DNA of 64,000 nt. Origin: Methylomarinum vadi (GTDB taxonomy: Bacteria > Pseudomonadota > Gammaproteobacteria > Methylococcales > Methylomonadaceae). Of this stretch, positions 35,869-46,129 are shown piece by piece. Where the stretch lies: NCBI RefSeq assembly GCF_000733935.1, contig NZ_JPON01000001.1, positions 1,364,001 to 1,428,000 on the forward strand, given 5' to 3'. The translations under genes were made by a program, and so were the position numbers. The notes below the pieces were generated by a model. That model was not told the DNA's origin. It was given only the letters and a program-made list of their open reading frames with translations, and made no database searches. Every line of letters starts with the position of its first letter. The stretch's first letter is position 1.

Positions 35869-35900
35869 AAAACTCCCATCGCCGATGCTCTGGGAGTTTT
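35869..35900. terminator. Bidirectional intrinsic terminator after the Hsp70 operon
   Basis: A perfect 10-bp stem (35869-35878 with 35891-35900) is flanked by A-runs on the left and T-runs on the right. It closes the Hsp70 operon on the plus strand and could also stop minus-strand transcripts. Confidence 0.82.
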
Positions 35901-35940
35901 TATCAGTTTCGGCAAAAAGAACGACCCGATTGCCGAGAAG

Positions 35941-36089
35941 TTAGGCCGATGATGAAAAATTACTAAACACGGTCGCGGTCGCGAACATGACTGTTGAAAG
36001 TATGAATTCTCCGGACATAAACCCGAAGATTCCACTGACAAACAGCACCCCAACCAGAATATCTTTATGCAGAATGTTCATGTTCATAT
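35941..36089 (-). pseudogene. Possible small membrane protein interrupted by an AT dinucleotide
   Basis: From ATGs at 36089 and 36083, preceded by AGGAT, the frame begins 'MNMNILHKDI'. After an AT-repeat (GATATATTC) another frame continues as a hydrophobic stretch 'VGVLFVSGIFGFMSGEFI' and stops at 35941. Removing one AT would join them into a 48-residue single-pass peptide. Read as given, the start frame runs into cysteine-rich sequence. It is either a decayed gene or a slippage-controlled one. The rest of this 400-base gap shows only the terminator. Confidence 0.25.
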
Positions 36090-36238
36090 CCTATCGATAT
36101 AAGTTAATCACTTGTCGCAAACTATAATTGATCGACTAAAAACAAACAATCCTACAAAAAAAGGCTTTATTGTTTCCTATAATAAAACAAAGGACTGGAA
36201 CTTTTCGCTTAAATTTCTCTCTATTTAGCTTTTTGCCA

Positions 36239-36721
36239 TCACGCCGTCAGTGTTCGATATCCTGAATTGTAATAGAGCAAAGGATCACCATCGCGGCAGG
36301 CCACTTTTTCCACCTCGCCGATTACAACCCAATGGCTCCCCGCCAAAACCTGCTGTACCACCTTACATTCGATGGAAGCCAGCGCATCGTCCAATATGGG
36401 GGAACCTAAAACGCCTTCATGCCATGCCACGTTGGCGAAACGCTCCTCTTGGCTGCTGCCGCCGGCGAATTGATTGGAGACCTCTTGTTGCTCGGCATTC
36501 AGAATATTTACGGCAAAATGCTTGCCTTCCAACATCACTTCCCCGGTATCCGCGGCTTGATTGATACAAACCAGAATCAATGGCGGTTCCAGAGAAACGC
36601 TGCTGAACGACGTGGCCGTCATTCCCTTGATACCGTGTTGTTCGGTCTTGGAAGTCACTACGGTCACGCCACTGGCCCATAATTTCAGTGCACTCTTAAA
36701 TTCTTGTTCGTTAACTGCCAT
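36239..36721 (-). CDS. Flavin reductase-like FMN-binding protein
   Basis: A 160-residue protein of the flavin reductase domain family, the small NAD(P)H:flavin oxidoreductases that supply reduced FMN to partner monooxygenases. 'MTATSFSSVSLEPPLILVCI' is the FMN-binding signature, 'FAVNILNAEQQEVSNQFAG' follows, and 'GSHWVVIGEVEKV' is near the C-terminus. Start 36721 is chosen for its GAGAG site and family N-terminus; an upstream in-frame start at 36766 adds unrelated residues. No partner oxygenase is adjacent. Confidence 0.85.
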   Translation of the reverse strand: MAVNEQEFKSALKLWASGVTVVTSKTEQHGIKGMTATSFSSVSLEPPLILVCINQAADTGEVMLEGKHFAVNILNAEQQEVSNQFAGGSSQEERFANVAWHEGVLGSPILDDALASIECKVVQQVLAGSHWVVIGEVEKVACRDGDPLLYYNSGYRTLTA

Positions 36722-36830
36722 ATTTCTCTCTACGTTAAAACCGGGAACCCCCGTCATCCGAACCACGCCGTCATCGGCACGATTTCAATAAATTAGCGCC
36801 GCACTGCGCCGGTGTCGATTTTCAACTCTG

Positions 36831-38327
36831 TCAACTCTTCGGCCGCATATGCGGGAACAACAACACGTCGCGAATACTTGGCGAGTTGGTGAGCAACATC
36901 ACCAGCCGGTCGATACCGATGCCCTCGCCCGCCGTCGGCGGCATACCGTGTTCCAGCGCGGTAATGTAATCGGCATCGAAATGCATCGCCTCATCGTCGC
37001 CGGCTTCTTTCTCCTCGACCTGCTTGCGAAAACGCTCCGCCTGATCCTCGGCGTCGTTCAACTCGGTAAAACCGTTGGCGATTTCGCGTCCGCCGACGAA
37101 GAATTCGAACCGATCGGTCACGTGCGGATCCTCATCGTTGCGTCTGGCCAAGGGCGAAACTTCCACCGGATAGGAAGTAATAAAGGTCGGATTCATCAGG
37201 CGGTGCTCGACCGTTTTCTCGAAAATTTCGATCTGCACCTTACCCAGCCCATAATTGTCCTTGACCGGGATGTTCAGTTTCTCGGCCACCTTGACCGCCG
37301 CCTCCCGGGTCGCGAGATCGTCCTCGGTCAATTCCGGATTGAAATGCAGTATCGACTCCAATACCGTCATGCGGTCGAAAGGCTTGCCGAAATCATACTG
37401 CTCGCCCTGGTATTCGATCACGGTCTGTCCGACGATGTCCTGCGCCAGGCCGCGCAGCATTTCCTCGGTCAAATCCATCAGATCGGTATATTCGGCATAG
37501 GCCTGATAAAATTCCAGCATCGTGAATTCCGGGTTATGCCGGGTCGACAGCCCTTCGTTACGGAAGTTGCGGTTCAATTCGAATACCCGCTCGAAACCGC
37601 CGACCACCAGCCGTTTCAAATACAACTCCGGCGCGATGCGCAAATACAAGCCCATGTCCAACGCATTGTGATGCGTCGTGAACGGTCTGGCTGTCGCGCC
37701 GCCGGGGATCATTTGCATCATCGGCGTTTCGACTTCCAAAAAGCTGCGCGCAATCAAAAATTCGCGAATATAAGTGACGATTTTGGAACGCATCAGGAAA
37801 GTCTTGCGCGACTCGTCGCTCATGATCAGGTCCAGATAACGCTGGCGGTATTTGATTTCCTGATCGGCGATGCCGTGGAATTTTTCCGGCAGCGGACGCA
37901 AGGCCTTGGTCAGCAAGCGGATATCGTCGACCCGAACGGTAAGCTCGCCCATCTTGGTCTTGAACAGCGTGCCTTCAGCGCCGATGATATCGCCGATATC
38001 CCATTTCTTGAACTGTTCGTTATAAAAGCCTTCCGGCAGCGCATCGCGGGTCACATACAGTTGTATCTTGCCGGACATGTCCTGGATATGGCAGAAGCTG
38101 GCCTTACCCATGATTCGGCGCGTCATCATGCGGCCGGCCAGTTTCACCCGAATCGGCTCCTGCTCGAGTTCTTCGTTGCTTTTTTCGCCATATTCCGCCA
38201 GCAATTCACCGCTGACGACATTGCGGCGAAAATCGGTTGGAAAGGCGATGCCATTTTCCCGCAGGGTGTTGAGCTTGCTGCGTCGTTGCTTGATCTGTTC
38301 CTGTTCGTCTAATTCGATTTCTGACAT
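36831..38327 (-). CDS. lysS: Lysyl-tRNA synthetase (class II)
   Basis: A 498-residue class II synthetase. An N-terminal OB-fold anticodon domain ('[19 protein letters not shown]') is followed by motif 2 ('[20 protein letters not shown]') and motif 3 ('[20 protein letters not shown]'). It charges tRNA-Lys. It lies 54 bases downstream of prfB, the prfB-lysS pair known from E. coli. A long open frame on the opposite strand is a codon-bias shadow. Confidence 0.98.
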   Translation of the reverse strand: MSEIELDEQEQIKQRRSKLNTLRENGIAFPTDFRRNVVSGELLAEYGEKSNEELEQEPIRVKLAGRMMTRRIMGKASFCHIQDMSGKIQLYVTRDALPEGFYNEQFKKWDIGDIIGAEGTLFKTKMGELTVRVDDIRLLTKALRPLPEKFHGIADQEIKYRQRYLDLIMSDESRKTFLMRSKIVTYIREFLIARSFLEVETPMMQMIPGGATARPFTTHHNALDMGLYLRIAPELYLKRLVVGGFERVFELNRNFRNEGLSTRHNPEFTMLEFYQAYAEYTDLMDLTEEMLRGLAQDIVGQTVIEYQGEQYDFGKPFDRMTVLESILHFNPELTEDDLATREAAVKVAEKLNIPVKDNYGLGKVQIEIFEKTVEHRLMNPTFITSYPVEVSPLARRNDEDPHVTDRFEFFVGGREIANGFTELNDAEDQAERFRKQVEEKEAGDDEAMHFDADYITALEHGMPPTAGEGIGIDRLVMLLTNSPSIRDVLLFPHMRPKS

Positions 38328-38381
38328 GTTTTACGTATTCCAATAAGGATGAGCCTGCGCCCATCCGAACTTCATAATTGA

Positions 38382-39479
38382 TTAAAGACCGCTTTTTAAA
38401 CTGGCTTCGATGAATTGGTCCAGGTCGCCGTCCAGCACGGCTTGGGTGTTACCGGTTTCGACACTGGTGCGCAAGTCCTTGATCCGCGATTGGTCCAACA
38501 CATAAGAGCGAATCTGGCTGCCCCAGCCGATATCGGACTTTGAATCCTCGACCGCCTGCTGGCTTTCGCTACGCTTCATCATCTCCAGCTCGTACAGCTT
38601 GGCTTTCAATTGCTTCATCGCCGTATCCTTGTTTTTGTGCTGGGAGCGGTCGTTCTGGCATTGCACGACGATACCGGTCGGATTGTGGGTAATCCTGACC
38701 GCCGACTCGGTCCGGTTGACGTGCTGGCCGCCGGCGCCGCTGGCCCGGTAGACGTCGATGCGCAGATCGGCCGGATTGATATCGATTTCGATATCGTCAT
38801 CGATTTCCGGCGACACGAACACCGCGGCAAACGACGTATGGCGGCGGTTGCCGGAATCGAACGGCGATTTTCTGACCAGGCGGTGCACGCCGGTTTCGGT
38901 GCGCAGCCAGCCGAAGGCATATTCGCCCTCGAACTTGATCGTGGCGCTTTTGATGCCGGCCACGTCGCCCGGCGACTCCTCGATCAATTCGGTCTTGAAG
39001 CCCTTGCGCTCGCCCCAACGCAGATACATGCGTTCGATCATCGATGCCCAATCTTGCGCTTCGGTTCCGCCGGAACCCGCTTGTATATCGAGGAAGGCGT
39101 TATTGGCATCCATTTCGCCCGAGAACATGCGCCGAAACTCCAATTCCTCGACTTTCCCCTCGAAGCCGTTCAAATCATTGGCGACGGTGTCGACGGTCTC
39201 TTCATCATTTTCCTCGACCGCCATCGACAACAATTCCTCGGCATCGGCCAGGCCCTGATCCAATTCATTGATGGTATCGACCACGGCTTCCAGTGAACCG
39301 CGTTCCCTGCCCAAGGCCTGCGCCTGTTCCGGGTTATTCCAGACGGACGGGTCTTCCAGTTCTCTGAGCACTTCGACCAGGCGCTCGCTTTTGGCGGCAA
39401 AATCCAGATAATTTTTCAGCGCCACGACCCGTTCTTCCAGGTCGACGATCTGGTGTTTAATCGGATTAATTTCTTGCAT
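38382..39479 (-). CDS. prfB: Peptide chain release factor RF2, without programmed frameshift
   Basis: A 365-residue class I release factor for UGA and UAA. The codon-recognition motif SPF is in '[15 protein letters not shown]' and the catalytic GGQ in '[14 protein letters not shown]'. In most relatives an in-frame UGA near codon 26 needs a +1 frameshift; here the equivalent stretch reads 'KNYLDFAAK' through TATCTGGAT without a stop, so the whole gene is one frame. Autoregulation by frameshifting is therefore absent. Confidence 0.97.
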   Translation of the reverse strand: MQEINPIKHQIVDLEERVVALKNYLDFAAKSERLVEVLRELEDPSVWNNPEQAQALGRERGSLEAVVDTINELDQGLADAEELLSMAVEENDEETVDTVANDLNGFEGKVEELEFRRMFSGEMDANNAFLDIQAGSGGTEAQDWASMIERMYLRWGERKGFKTELIEESPGDVAGIKSATIKFEGEYAFGWLRTETGVHRLVRKSPFDSGNRRHTSFAAVFVSPEIDDDIEIDINPADLRIDVYRASGAGGQHVNRTESAVRITHNPTGIVVQCQNDRSQHKNKDTAMKQLKAKLYELEMMKRSESQQAVEDSKSDIGWGSQIRSYVLDQSRIKDLRTSVETGNTQAVLDGDLDQFIEASLKSGL

Positions 39480-39544
39480 GAATGTTTATCCAATAACGAA
39501 AAACCGAAAAGCCGCTGGCTGATCGGCATAATAACGAACCGGTT

Positions 39545-39550
39545 ATTATA
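39545..39550 (-). promoter_or_regulatory. Probable -10 element of the prfB promoter
   Basis: A perfect TATAAT on the minus strand lies 66 bases before the prfB start, inside a 7-bp inverted repeat (CGGTTAT/ATAACCG, 39541-39563 region). The -35 match 17 bases upstream (TGTAAA) is weak. Confidence 0.45.
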
Positions 39551-39568
39551 GCCCTATAACCGACTGAT

Positions 39569-40363
39569 TTACAGGGCTGAATTCATCCGATATCGGCGCA
39601 ATGACCAAACGATGAAAAACACGCCGACCAAAAAGAAAGGGATGCTCAGCAATTGACCGGTCGTCATCCAAAAATCATGGCTATAAGATTCCTGCCGTGT
39701 TTTGACGAATTCCAGAAAAAACCGCACCAGGAACACTAAAGCCGTGAACAAACCGGTCAGAAAACCTTTAATCGGTTTATCCGCCGTTTTTCTATAAGCC
39801 ACCAGCAAAACGGCGAAAACCAGAACATAGCCGGCCGATTCATAGAGCTGTACCGGATGCCGGGGTACGGAATCGACCCGGGCAAAAATTATCGCCCACG
39901 GCACATCGGTGGGCAAACCTAAAATTTCCGAATTAAAAAAATTACCTATCCTGACCAGACTGGCGCCGAGAATACAAGACACGGCGACCCGATCCAACAA
40001 CCAAAGATAGCTGTCGTCGGTTTTCAGTTGATATAAATAAAGACTGATCAATACCCCGATATAAGCGCCGTGACTGGCCAGCCCCCCTTCCCAGATGGCG
40101 AAAAACTTCAATGGATGGCTGAAATAATAGTCAGGATCATAAAACAGGCAATGCCCTAAACGGGCTCCGACCACGGTGCCGATCGCCAAATACCACAACA
40201 TCCTGTCCAGTTCCTCGACGTTCTTGCGTTCGCGCTTATAAATCCAAGCCATGAAAGCGTAACTGGTCATGAAAGCAGCGGCGAACATTAGCCCGTACCA
40301 GCGTATCTGCAACGGGCCCAAGGACAAAAGTACCGGATCGATATCCCAAACAAAGTAACTCAT
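39569..40363 (-). CDS. lgt: Prolipoprotein diacylglyceryl transferase
   Basis: A 264-residue inner-membrane enzyme with about seven hydrophobic segments. It moves a diacylglyceryl group from phosphatidylglycerol to the lipobox cysteine of prolipoproteins. 'WEGGLASHGAYIGVLI' carries the catalytic histidine region, and the Lgt signature 'RIGNFFNSEILGLPTDVPWA' is intact. Length fits the family. It stands between the Rieske gene and prfB on the same strand. Confidence 0.96.
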   Translation of the reverse strand: MSYFVWDIDPVLLSLGPLQIRWYGLMFAAAFMTSYAFMAWIYKRERKNVEELDRMLWYLAIGTVVGARLGHCLFYDPDYYFSHPLKFFAIWEGGLASHGAYIGVLISLYLYQLKTDDSYLWLLDRVAVSCILGASLVRIGNFFNSEILGLPTDVPWAIIFARVDSVPRHPVQLYESAGYVLVFAVLLVAYRKTADKPIKGFLTGLFTALVFLVRFFLEFVKTRQESYSHDFWMTTGQLLSIPFFLVGVFFIVWSLRRYRMNSAL

Positions 40364-40447
40364 GATGGATGGCGTTGAATTTTAAAAAGTGCGTAATTTA
40401 CCACACAGGAAAAGCAGGGGACGCACAATACACGCGTTTAGACGCAC

Positions 40448-40768
40448 TCACTCCCAACGGTCGTCTCTGACCTGGACACGCCCATCGACGATCCGCAGCG
40501 GAAATGTCGCGATATTTTCATAAGCCGGCGGACATTTGACTTCGCCGGTCCTCACGCAAAAACGCGCGCCATGGCGCGGACAAACGATTTCATCGCCGTC
40601 CAGTTCGCCGCTGGCGATTTCCGCGCCGTCATGTGTGCAGACATCCTCAATGGCATAAAACTGGCCGTCGATTTTAAACACCGCGACTTCGCTGCCATCG
40701 ACATCGACAATCACGTTTTCGCCATCGGCCAGCGCATCGGCCGCGATGACATCGACCCATTCCGACAT
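40448..40768 (-). CDS. Rieske [2Fe-2S] ferredoxin-like protein
   Basis: A 106-residue soluble protein with the Rieske ligand pattern C-x-H (in 'VCTHDGAEI') and C-x2-H (in 'VCPRHGARF'). Its size is that of ferredoxins serving aromatic dioxygenases or of the NirD subunit of NADH nitrite reductase, but neither partner is adjacent. The ATG at 40768 is chosen because AAGGAG lies 6 bases upstream; a GTG two codons earlier overlaps that site. Confidence 0.88.
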   Translation of the reverse strand: MSEWVDVIAADALADGENVIVDVDGSEVAVFKIDGQFYAIEDVCTHDGAEIASGELDGDEIVCPRHGARFCVRTGEVKCPPAYENIATFPLRIVDGRVQVRDDRWE

Positions 40769-40777
40769 ATTCACTCC

Positions 40778-41569
40778 TTATGGTTTCAAATAAACGTCAT
40801 AACGCACCAACTTACCCCGAAAACTCTGGTCGGGTTTAGCCCCCAACGGCTCAGCATAATCCGGGCTTTTCACGACGACGCGCTTGCCGGTGGCGGCAAA
40901 GGCGGCGCCAAACAATGCCTCCCGATCTAGGTCGTCACCTAAAATATCGCGCAACACGGCCATCGACTTTTTCGCCTGCGCCGATTTTTTACGCTTGGGC
41001 GGAAACATCGGATCTAGATAGATGCAATCGGGGCGTTCGGGCAAGCCTTGCAAAATCTCTATGGCATCTCCGACGATCAATTCCGGAACCGGCAGCGAAC
41101 GCCGGCGCACCCAGTCTTTTTCAGCCAAGCGCTCCAAACCGTCCCTAATCAATTCCGCCATCACCGGCGAGCGTTCGATACAGGCGACTCGATACCCCAT
41201 TCGAAACATAGCCAGACTATCCTGTCCCCATCCAGCGGTGGCATCCACAATAGTGCGGGTTTTCTTGCCGATAGCCTGGGCGAATACACCGGTTTTAGGC
41301 GCCGGCCAGGAATGCTGCTCGCCGGGACGCGGATCGATTTCGACCATCAGCCCGCCTTTGTTCAGCAACGGCCGGTCCAACAGTTTCAAACAACCGTCCC
41401 GGTAAATCAGAAAAAAGCTGGCGCTTTGTCGCAGTTTGGCTTCCTCGATCGGCAATAACAGGACGCCTAATCGGTCGGCTAGTTCACGACTGCGGACGAC
41501 TTCGCCTTCCGTTTCGTAGGTTACCGCCAGCAATGAGGCATCGTCAGCCACGCCACCTACTTCAGCCAT
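40778..41569 (-). CDS. rsmJ: 16S rRNA m2G1516 methyltransferase RsmJ
   Basis: A 263-residue SAM-dependent methyltransferase that modifies G1516 of 16S rRNA. 'IVDATAGWGQDSLAMFRMGY' is SAM motif I, 'CIYLDPMFPPKRKKSAQAKK' the DPMFP catalytic-type motif, and 'VVVKSPDYAEPL' a family block. The start at 41569 removes an N-terminal stretch that would overlap hinT and has no family resemblance. It is 9 bases upstream of the Rieske gene. Confidence 0.9.
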   Translation of the reverse strand: MAEVGGVADDASLLAVTYETEGEVVRSRELADRLGVLLLPIEEAKLRQSASFFLIYRDGCLKLLDRPLLNKGGLMVEIDPRPGEQHSWPAPKTGVFAQAIGKKTRTIVDATAGWGQDSLAMFRMGYRVACIERSPVMAELIRDGLERLAEKDWVRRRSLPVPELIVGDAIEILQGLPERPDCIYLDPMFPPKRKKSAQAKKSMAVLRDILGDDLDREALFGAAFAATGKRVVVKSPDYAEPLGAKPDQSFRGKLVRYDVYLKP

Positions 41570-41601
41570 TTCTTTGCGTTCAGATGTAAACAGCCGCAAC
41601 C

Positions 41602-41940
41602 TCAACCCGGCGGCCAGGACATTTGCCGACCGCCCAACAGATGCATGTGCAGATGGAACACCTCCTGGCCGCCGTGCTTGTTGCAATTGAAGACGGTGCG
41701 GTAACCGTTTTCGGCCAGACCTTCCTGTTTTGCGATGGTCACCGCGGATTTCAGGATATGCCCGCCTAATTCGGCGTCCTCCAGTTCATTCAAGGTCGCG
41801 ATATGCTGTTTTGGAATAATCAGAATATGGGTTGGCGCCTGGGCATTGATATCCCTGAACGCCAGCACTTTATCGTCCTCGTACACCACGTCCGGTTGTA
41901 TGTCTCCGGCCACCATTTTGCAGAATAAGCAATCGCTCAT
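41602..41940 (-). CDS. hinT: HIT-family nucleotide-binding protein (HinT-like)
   Basis: A 112-residue histidine-triad protein. The triad 'VFHLHMHLLGG' near the C-terminus provides the nucleophilic His of purine nucleoside phosphoramidases, and 'CLFCKMVAGDI' at the N-terminus is typical. It hydrolyses AMP-lysine-type adducts in relatives. It lies between recR and rsmJ. Confidence 0.94.
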   Translation of the reverse strand: MSDCLFCKMVAGDIQPDVVYEDDKVLAFRDINAQAPTHILIIPKQHIATLNELEDAELGGHILKSAVTIAKQEGLAENGYRTVFNCNKHGGQEVFHLHMHLLGGRQMSWPPG

Positions 41941-41964
41941 CGCTCTCCCCTTTTCGCCTGAATA

Positions 41965-42561
41965 TTACACTTGTCGCCGTCCACTGAAGGCATGAAATAA
42001 GGTTCCGCTATCGATGTATTCCAGCTCCCCCCCCATCGGCACGCCATGGGCGATACGGCTTGCCGTAATAGCGTATTTACGCGCCAATTCGGCAATGAAC
42101 TGGGCCGTTGCCTCGCCTTCCACGGTGGAATTTGTCGCCAGAATAACTTCCTTCAATGGTCCGGACTGCATGAGCCTTTCCAATTCGTCCAGGCCCAATT
42201 CATCGGGCCCGATGCCGTCGAGCGGAGACAAGCGGCCATGCAATACAAAATAACGCCCCTTATAGACCGTCGCTTGATCGATCGCCCAAACGTCGGCCGG
42301 ACTCTCTACGATGCACAACAGACTGTCATCGCGTGCCGAGTCGTCGCAGAAATCGCATAATTCCTTTTCCGTCAACGTTCTGCAACGTTGGCAGTGGCCT
42401 ATCTCGTGGACCGCCCTGGCCAGGATACGGCTAAGTTGTTCCGCGCCTTGTCGGTCCCGTTGCAACAAATGGAAAGCCATGCGCTGGGCGGATTTCGGTC
42501 CGACGCCCGGCAAACAACAAAAGCTTTGAATCAGCTCCCCCAGCAGCCCTTTTCCCTGCAT
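41965..42561 (-). CDS. recR: Recombination mediator RecR
   Basis: A 198-residue protein that works with RecO and RecF to load RecA on gapped DNA. An N-terminal helix-hairpin-helix ('[20 protein letters not shown]'), a four-cysteine zinc finger ('[16 protein letters not shown]') and a Toprim domain ('[16 protein letters not shown]') are all present. A GTG directly before the ATG could be the start instead. It follows ybaB by 10 bases in the conserved dnaX-ybaB-recR order. Confidence 0.96.
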   Translation of the reverse strand: MQGKGLLGELIQSFCCLPGVGPKSAQRMAFHLLQRDRQGAEQLSRILARAVHEIGHCQRCRTLTEKELCDFCDDSARDDSLLCIVESPADVWAIDQATVYKGRYFVLHGRLSPLDGIGPDELGLDELERLMQSGPLKEVILATNSTVEGEATAQFIAELARKYAITASRIAHGVPMGGELEYIDSGTLFHAFSGRRQV

Positions 42562-42571
42562 CACGAGCTAA

Positions 42572-42895
42572 TTAGAACGGCATTTGAAAACCGGGAGGAA
42601 TCGGAATACCGGCCGTGACCTGGGACATTTTCTCTTTCTTCATCTTGCTGACTTTATGCACGGCATCGTTGATCGCCGCCGCCACCAAATCTTCCAGCAT
42701 ATCCTTGTCGTCGCCTACCAGCGAATCGTCGATCGCGACCTTCCTGACTTCGCGCTTGCCGGTCATGATAATTTTCACCAGCCCGCCGCCGGATTCGCCC
42801 TGAACCTCCATGGCCGCCAACTCTTCCTGGGCCTTTTTCAGGTCTTCCTGCATTTTTTGGGCTTGCTGCATAATATTACCCAATGCGTTTTTCAT
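42572..42895 (-). CDS. ybaB: Nucleoid-associated protein YbaB/EbfC
   Basis: A 107-residue DNA-binding protein of the YbaB/EbfC family. '[19 protein letters not shown]' forms the N-terminal helix, '[20 protein letters not shown]' the sheet, and '[19 protein letters not shown]' the proline-rich end. The start at 42895 has GGAG 7 bases upstream; an upstream in-frame codon overlaps the dnaX end. Confidence 0.95.
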   Translation of the reverse strand: MKNALGNIMQQAQKMQEDLKKAQEELAAMEVQGESGGGLVKIIMTGKREVRKVAIDDSLVGDDKDMLEDLVAAAINDAVHKVSKMKKEKMSQVTAGIPIPPGFQMPF

Positions 42896-42905
42896 ACATA
42901 CTCCA

Positions 42906-44561
42906 CTATTCGTCAATAGGTTCTATGGTGCCTGACAAGACTCTGGCGCCAAATTGTTCTTGCAAAGCTTTTACGTTGTCGTCGGCATTGATTGCATCCA
43001 CTGCCGCTTGTTGACGCTCGTCCCGTTCCCGCTGCCTACGAAGCGCCGGGGTCTCATTATCGGATTGTTGGGTGGTAATGCGCAACTTCACGGCCTTGCC
43101 AAAATAATCCTGCAGGGACTTTTGTAATTTTTCCTCGCTCCTGCCGCCTAACAAATGTTTGTGGGCCGGATCGATGAGTAAACGGCATTCCTTGTCATCA
43201 ACGCCTTGGAAAACACAGTTATTGGCGAGTTCCCGGGTCATACCCCGGATTTTCATGGCAACGATCATGTCCGACCAATTATCGTCACGAACACGCCGCT
43301 GCTCCAGAGTCGGGGAAGGCTGTTCGACAGCCGCGGAGACACTTTGCTCCTCAGCAACGATGCTAACCGACTTTGCCGGCGTTCGCGCCTCGCCACTGGA
43401 CACAGCCGGCTTTTGCGGCTCGACAGGATTAGTTCGATCTGTTAATTCGTTCGGTGGCGCCGTCGGCGTCACGGCAGCCTGCTTCGGCTTGAACGTCAGC
43501 ATCCTCAACAGCACCATCTCAAAGCCGCTGCGCGGATCGGGGGCCAAATCCAAATCCTGTTGTCCGATCAAACCAATCTGGTAGAACAATTGCACATCTT
43601 CCGGCAATAAACGGTTCGTCAAATCGGCGATTAACTGGGGGTCGAATTCCTGGTCGACCAGCTCCTGTATCTGCTGAGACAGAGCGACACGATGCAATAC
43701 CCGTATAATTTGCTGAAGAATTTCACCGAAATCAGGCGTCAATTCGGCAACGTCGGCGACGGTCCGCAACAAAGCCTTGCCATCCTGATCGGCCAGCGCC
43801 CTCAAAATGTCGTCCACCGGCTGTTGCGCCACGATTCCCAACATTGCGGCGACATCCTCGTAACGCACAGCGCCACCGCCATATGCGATCGCCTGGTCCA
43901 ATAGGCTCAAACCATCCCTCATACTGCCATCGGCGGAACGGGCCAACAGTCTGATTGCGTTTTCCTCGAACGCTATTCCCTCCTGCCCCAGAATATATTT
44001 CATCTGGCCGTCGATCTGCTCGGGCAACAGCCGTTTCAGATTGAACTGCAGGCAACGCGACAGGACGGTGACGGGAATCTTGTGCGGATCGGTGGTCGCC
44101 AACAGGAATTTGACATGCGGCGGCGGTTCTTCCAGCGTCTTCAACAACGCATTGAAACTGTGTCCGGACAGCATGTGGACTTCATCGATCAGATAGACTT
44201 TATAGCGCCCCTGATTCGGTGCGTATTGGGCGTTATCGAGCAAATCGCGGGTATCTTCAACCTTGGTGCGCGAGGCGGCATCGACCTCGATCAAGTCCAT
44301 GAAACGGCCTTGCTCGAAATCCTGGCAAACCCGGCACTTCCCGCACGGATTGAAATCGACCGGATTTTCGCAATTGATCGCCTTGGCCAAAATGCGGGCT
44401 ACCGTGGTCTTGCCGACCCCCCGCGTTCCGGTGAAAAGATAAGCGTGATGGAGACGGTCATGTTGTAATGCATGAATCAGCGACTGGCTGACATGTTCCT
44501 GACCGACAAGCTGGGAGAAATTTCGCGGCCGCCATTTTCTGGCGAGTACCTGATAAGTCAT
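42906..44561 (-). CDS. dnaX: DNA polymerase III subunits gamma and tau
   Basis: A 551-residue clamp-loader ATPase. '[20 protein letters not shown]' is Walker A, followed by a four-cysteine zinc module ('[16 protein letters not shown]'), '[20 protein letters not shown]' (Walker B) and an SRC motif ('[10 protein letters not shown]'). The C-terminal third is the tau-like linker and polymerase-contact region. I did not find an A6G slippery site as in E. coli dnaX. The start at 44561 ('[12 protein letters not shown]') is set because the longer frame runs into the 4.5S RNA gene. Confidence 0.96.
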   Translation of the reverse strand: MTYQVLARKWRPRNFSQLVGQEHVSQSLIHALQHDRLHHAYLFTGTRGVGKTTVARILAKAINCENPVDFNPCGKCRVCQDFEQGRFMDLIEVDAASRTKVEDTRDLLDNAQYAPNQGRYKVYLIDEVHMLSGHSFNALLKTLEEPPPHVKFLLATTDPHKIPVTVLSRCLQFNLKRLLPEQIDGQMKYILGQEGIAFEENAIRLLARSADGSMRDGLSLLDQAIAYGGGAVRYEDVAAMLGIVAQQPVDDILRALADQDGKALLRTVADVAELTPDFGEILQQIIRVLHRVALSQQIQELVDQEFDPQLIADLTNRLLPEDVQLFYQIGLIGQQDLDLAPDPRSGFEMVLLRMLTFKPKQAAVTPTAPPNELTDRTNPVEPQKPAVSSGEARTPAKSVSIVAEEQSVSAAVEQPSPTLEQRRVRDDNWSDMIVAMKIRGMTRELANNCVFQGVDDKECRLLIDPAHKHLLGGRSEEKLQKSLQDYFGKAVKLRITTQQSDNETPALRRQRERDERQQAAVDAINADDNVKALQEQFGARVLSGTIEPIDE

Positions 44562-44590
44562 TAGACTCGAACGGAATATAGAGATTGGGC

Positions 44591-44700
<110 letters not shown>

Positions 44701-44733
44701 ATTGTTAATCCAGCCGACGACTGAAAGACGCGT

Positions 44734-44762
44734 ATTATGCTTGAATTATTTCCCTGACGCAA
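44734..44762 (-). promoter_or_regulatory. Promoter of the 4.5S RNA gene
   Basis: On the minus strand TTGCGT (44757-44762) and CATAAT (44734-44739) are separated by 17 bases, a good sigma-70 arrangement. The start would be about 44727, leaving a ~27-nt 5' extension to be trimmed from mature 4.5S RNA. Confidence 0.6.
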
Positions 44763-44785
44763 CCGCATAACGGAAATAATTTCCA

Positions 44786-46129
44786 TTAAGGCAGGTAGAC
44801 CTGCCATCTCATGCCGCCCAGCTCGGGGCTTTGATCGCCTAGCAAACGGCCTCCCCACAATCCGACCAGTTCATTGACGACAGCCATGCCGATGCCGTGC
44901 CCGGCGATATTCTCGTCGGCGCGCACGCCGCGCCGCAGGATTTCGCCCATTTTCTCCTCGACGATGCCCGGACCGTCATCCTCGACCACCATCAGTAACG
45001 AAAACGCCTGATTAGAACTGTCAGTAAGATCGGTTAACGCCACGCGCACTTGCTGTCGGCACCACTTCGACGCATTGTCCAGCAAATTGCCGGCAATCTC
45101 ATAAACATCGCCTTCCTCGCCATAGATCCGGCACGCCTTGTCCCCAGCCAAGCGATAATCGATGCGCTTGTCGGCATAAACCTTGGTCAATGAGGCAATG
45201 ATTTTATCCACGATATCGTTGACGTCGACCTTACCGGTGAGATTAGCCTGCCCTTTCGCCGCCGCTTTTTGCAATTGATATTCGACGATCTCATTCATCC
45301 GCGAAATCTGATTATGCACCGTCTCCCGGTTCACGACCGGCTCCTCGACACAGCCCCGCAAAATCGCCAACGGCGTTTTCAGGCTATGGGCCAAATCGGC
45401 CAAGGTATTGCGATAGCGTTCCAAATGCGCCCGCTCACTGCTAATCAACGCATTCAGGTTGCTGGCGACACCTTGCAATTCCGCGGCATAGCATCCATCC
45501 AATCGGCTTTTCCGTCCCGCCTCGATCTGCTCGAGATCGGCCCCGATCTGACGCAAGGGCTTTAACCCCCAGCGCAACACCAGAAACTGAATCAATACCA
45601 GCAACAAACCGATTCCCGACAGCCAACCGGTTAACGTCGCCCTGAATTCGGCGACCTGATTATTGAGAAATTGGCCGTCCTCGGCGACAGTAAACACATA
45701 AGCCCGCTCGAAACCTGCCTCGTTTTCCCACATCACGGCATAATGCAGCACAAATCGCTGTTCGCTGTCTCTGACAAAGGCAAATTCGCCCTGCTTTAAT
45801 TGCGAGGCAACGGGCAGTTCGATACCTACTGAAGAGGGAGAACGCCATACCAAACTCTGATCGGACAGGCGAATGACGGCATACAAGCCGGAGCCCGGAT
45901 TGCTGAAACGCGGTTCCCGCAAGATGGCGGGCATTTTCAGTTGCAGCGAACTATTCATCTCCGCAACCGATAACAACGAATAGATTTGTATTTGCAGTTT
46001 TTCCCTCAGCGCTTGCTCGGTGCTTTGTTGAAAGGCTTGCTCCAACACCAATGCAACCAGAAAGAAAAAAGCGGCCAGAACCAGGCCGGCCGCGGACAAG
46101 AGCCGAAAACTAAGGGAACGGGCCTTCAC
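44786..46129 (-). CDS. Sensor histidine kinase, PhoQ/QseC-like
   Basis: A 447-residue inner-membrane kinase. TM1 is at residues 8-30, a periplasmic domain follows to about 165, TM2 is at about 168-190, then a HAMP-like linker, the phospho-acceptor 'TLADLAHSLKTPLAILRG' and the ATPase with 'NLLDNASKWCRQ' (N box), 'VVEDDGPGI' (G1) and 'GHGIGMAVVNELV' (G2). It pairs with the response regulator whose stop overlaps its start by 4 bases. The signal is not deducible; a PhoQ-like divalent cation or envelope cue is a guess. Confidence 0.93.
   Translation of the reverse strand: MKARSLSFRLLSAAGLVLAAFFFLVALVLEQAFQQSTEQALREKLQIQIYSLLSVAEMNSSLQLKMPAILREPRFSNPGSGLYAVIRLSDQSLVWRSPSSVGIELPVASQLKQGEFAFVRDSEQRFVLHYAVMWENEAGFERAYVFTVAEDGQFLNNQVAEFRATLTGWLSGIGLLLVLIQFLVLRWGLKPLRQIGADLEQIEAGRKSRLDGCYAAELQGVASNLNALISSERAHLERYRNTLADLAHSLKTPLAILRGCVEEPVVNRETVHNQISRMNEIVEYQLQKAAAKGQANLTGKVDVNDIVDKIIASLTKVYADKRIDYRLAGDKACRIYGEEGDVYEIAGNLLDNASKWCRQQVRVALTDLTDSSNQAFSLLMVVEDDGPGIVEEKMGEILRRGVRADENIAGHGIGMAVVNELVGLWGGRLLGDQSPELGGMRWQVYLP

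Noticed and set aside
35811-36053. An 80-codon minus-strand frame across the Hsp70-operon terminator
   Set aside because: It runs through a terminator and into the zinc-ribbon gene; its composition is not protein-like.
36849-38312. A 487-codon open frame on the plus strand opposite lysS
   Set aside because: It mirrors lysS codon bias, has no domain, and lysS is unmistakable.
40778-41686. Longer rsmJ start at 41686
   Set aside because: It would overlap hinT by 85 bases and adds residues unlike the family.
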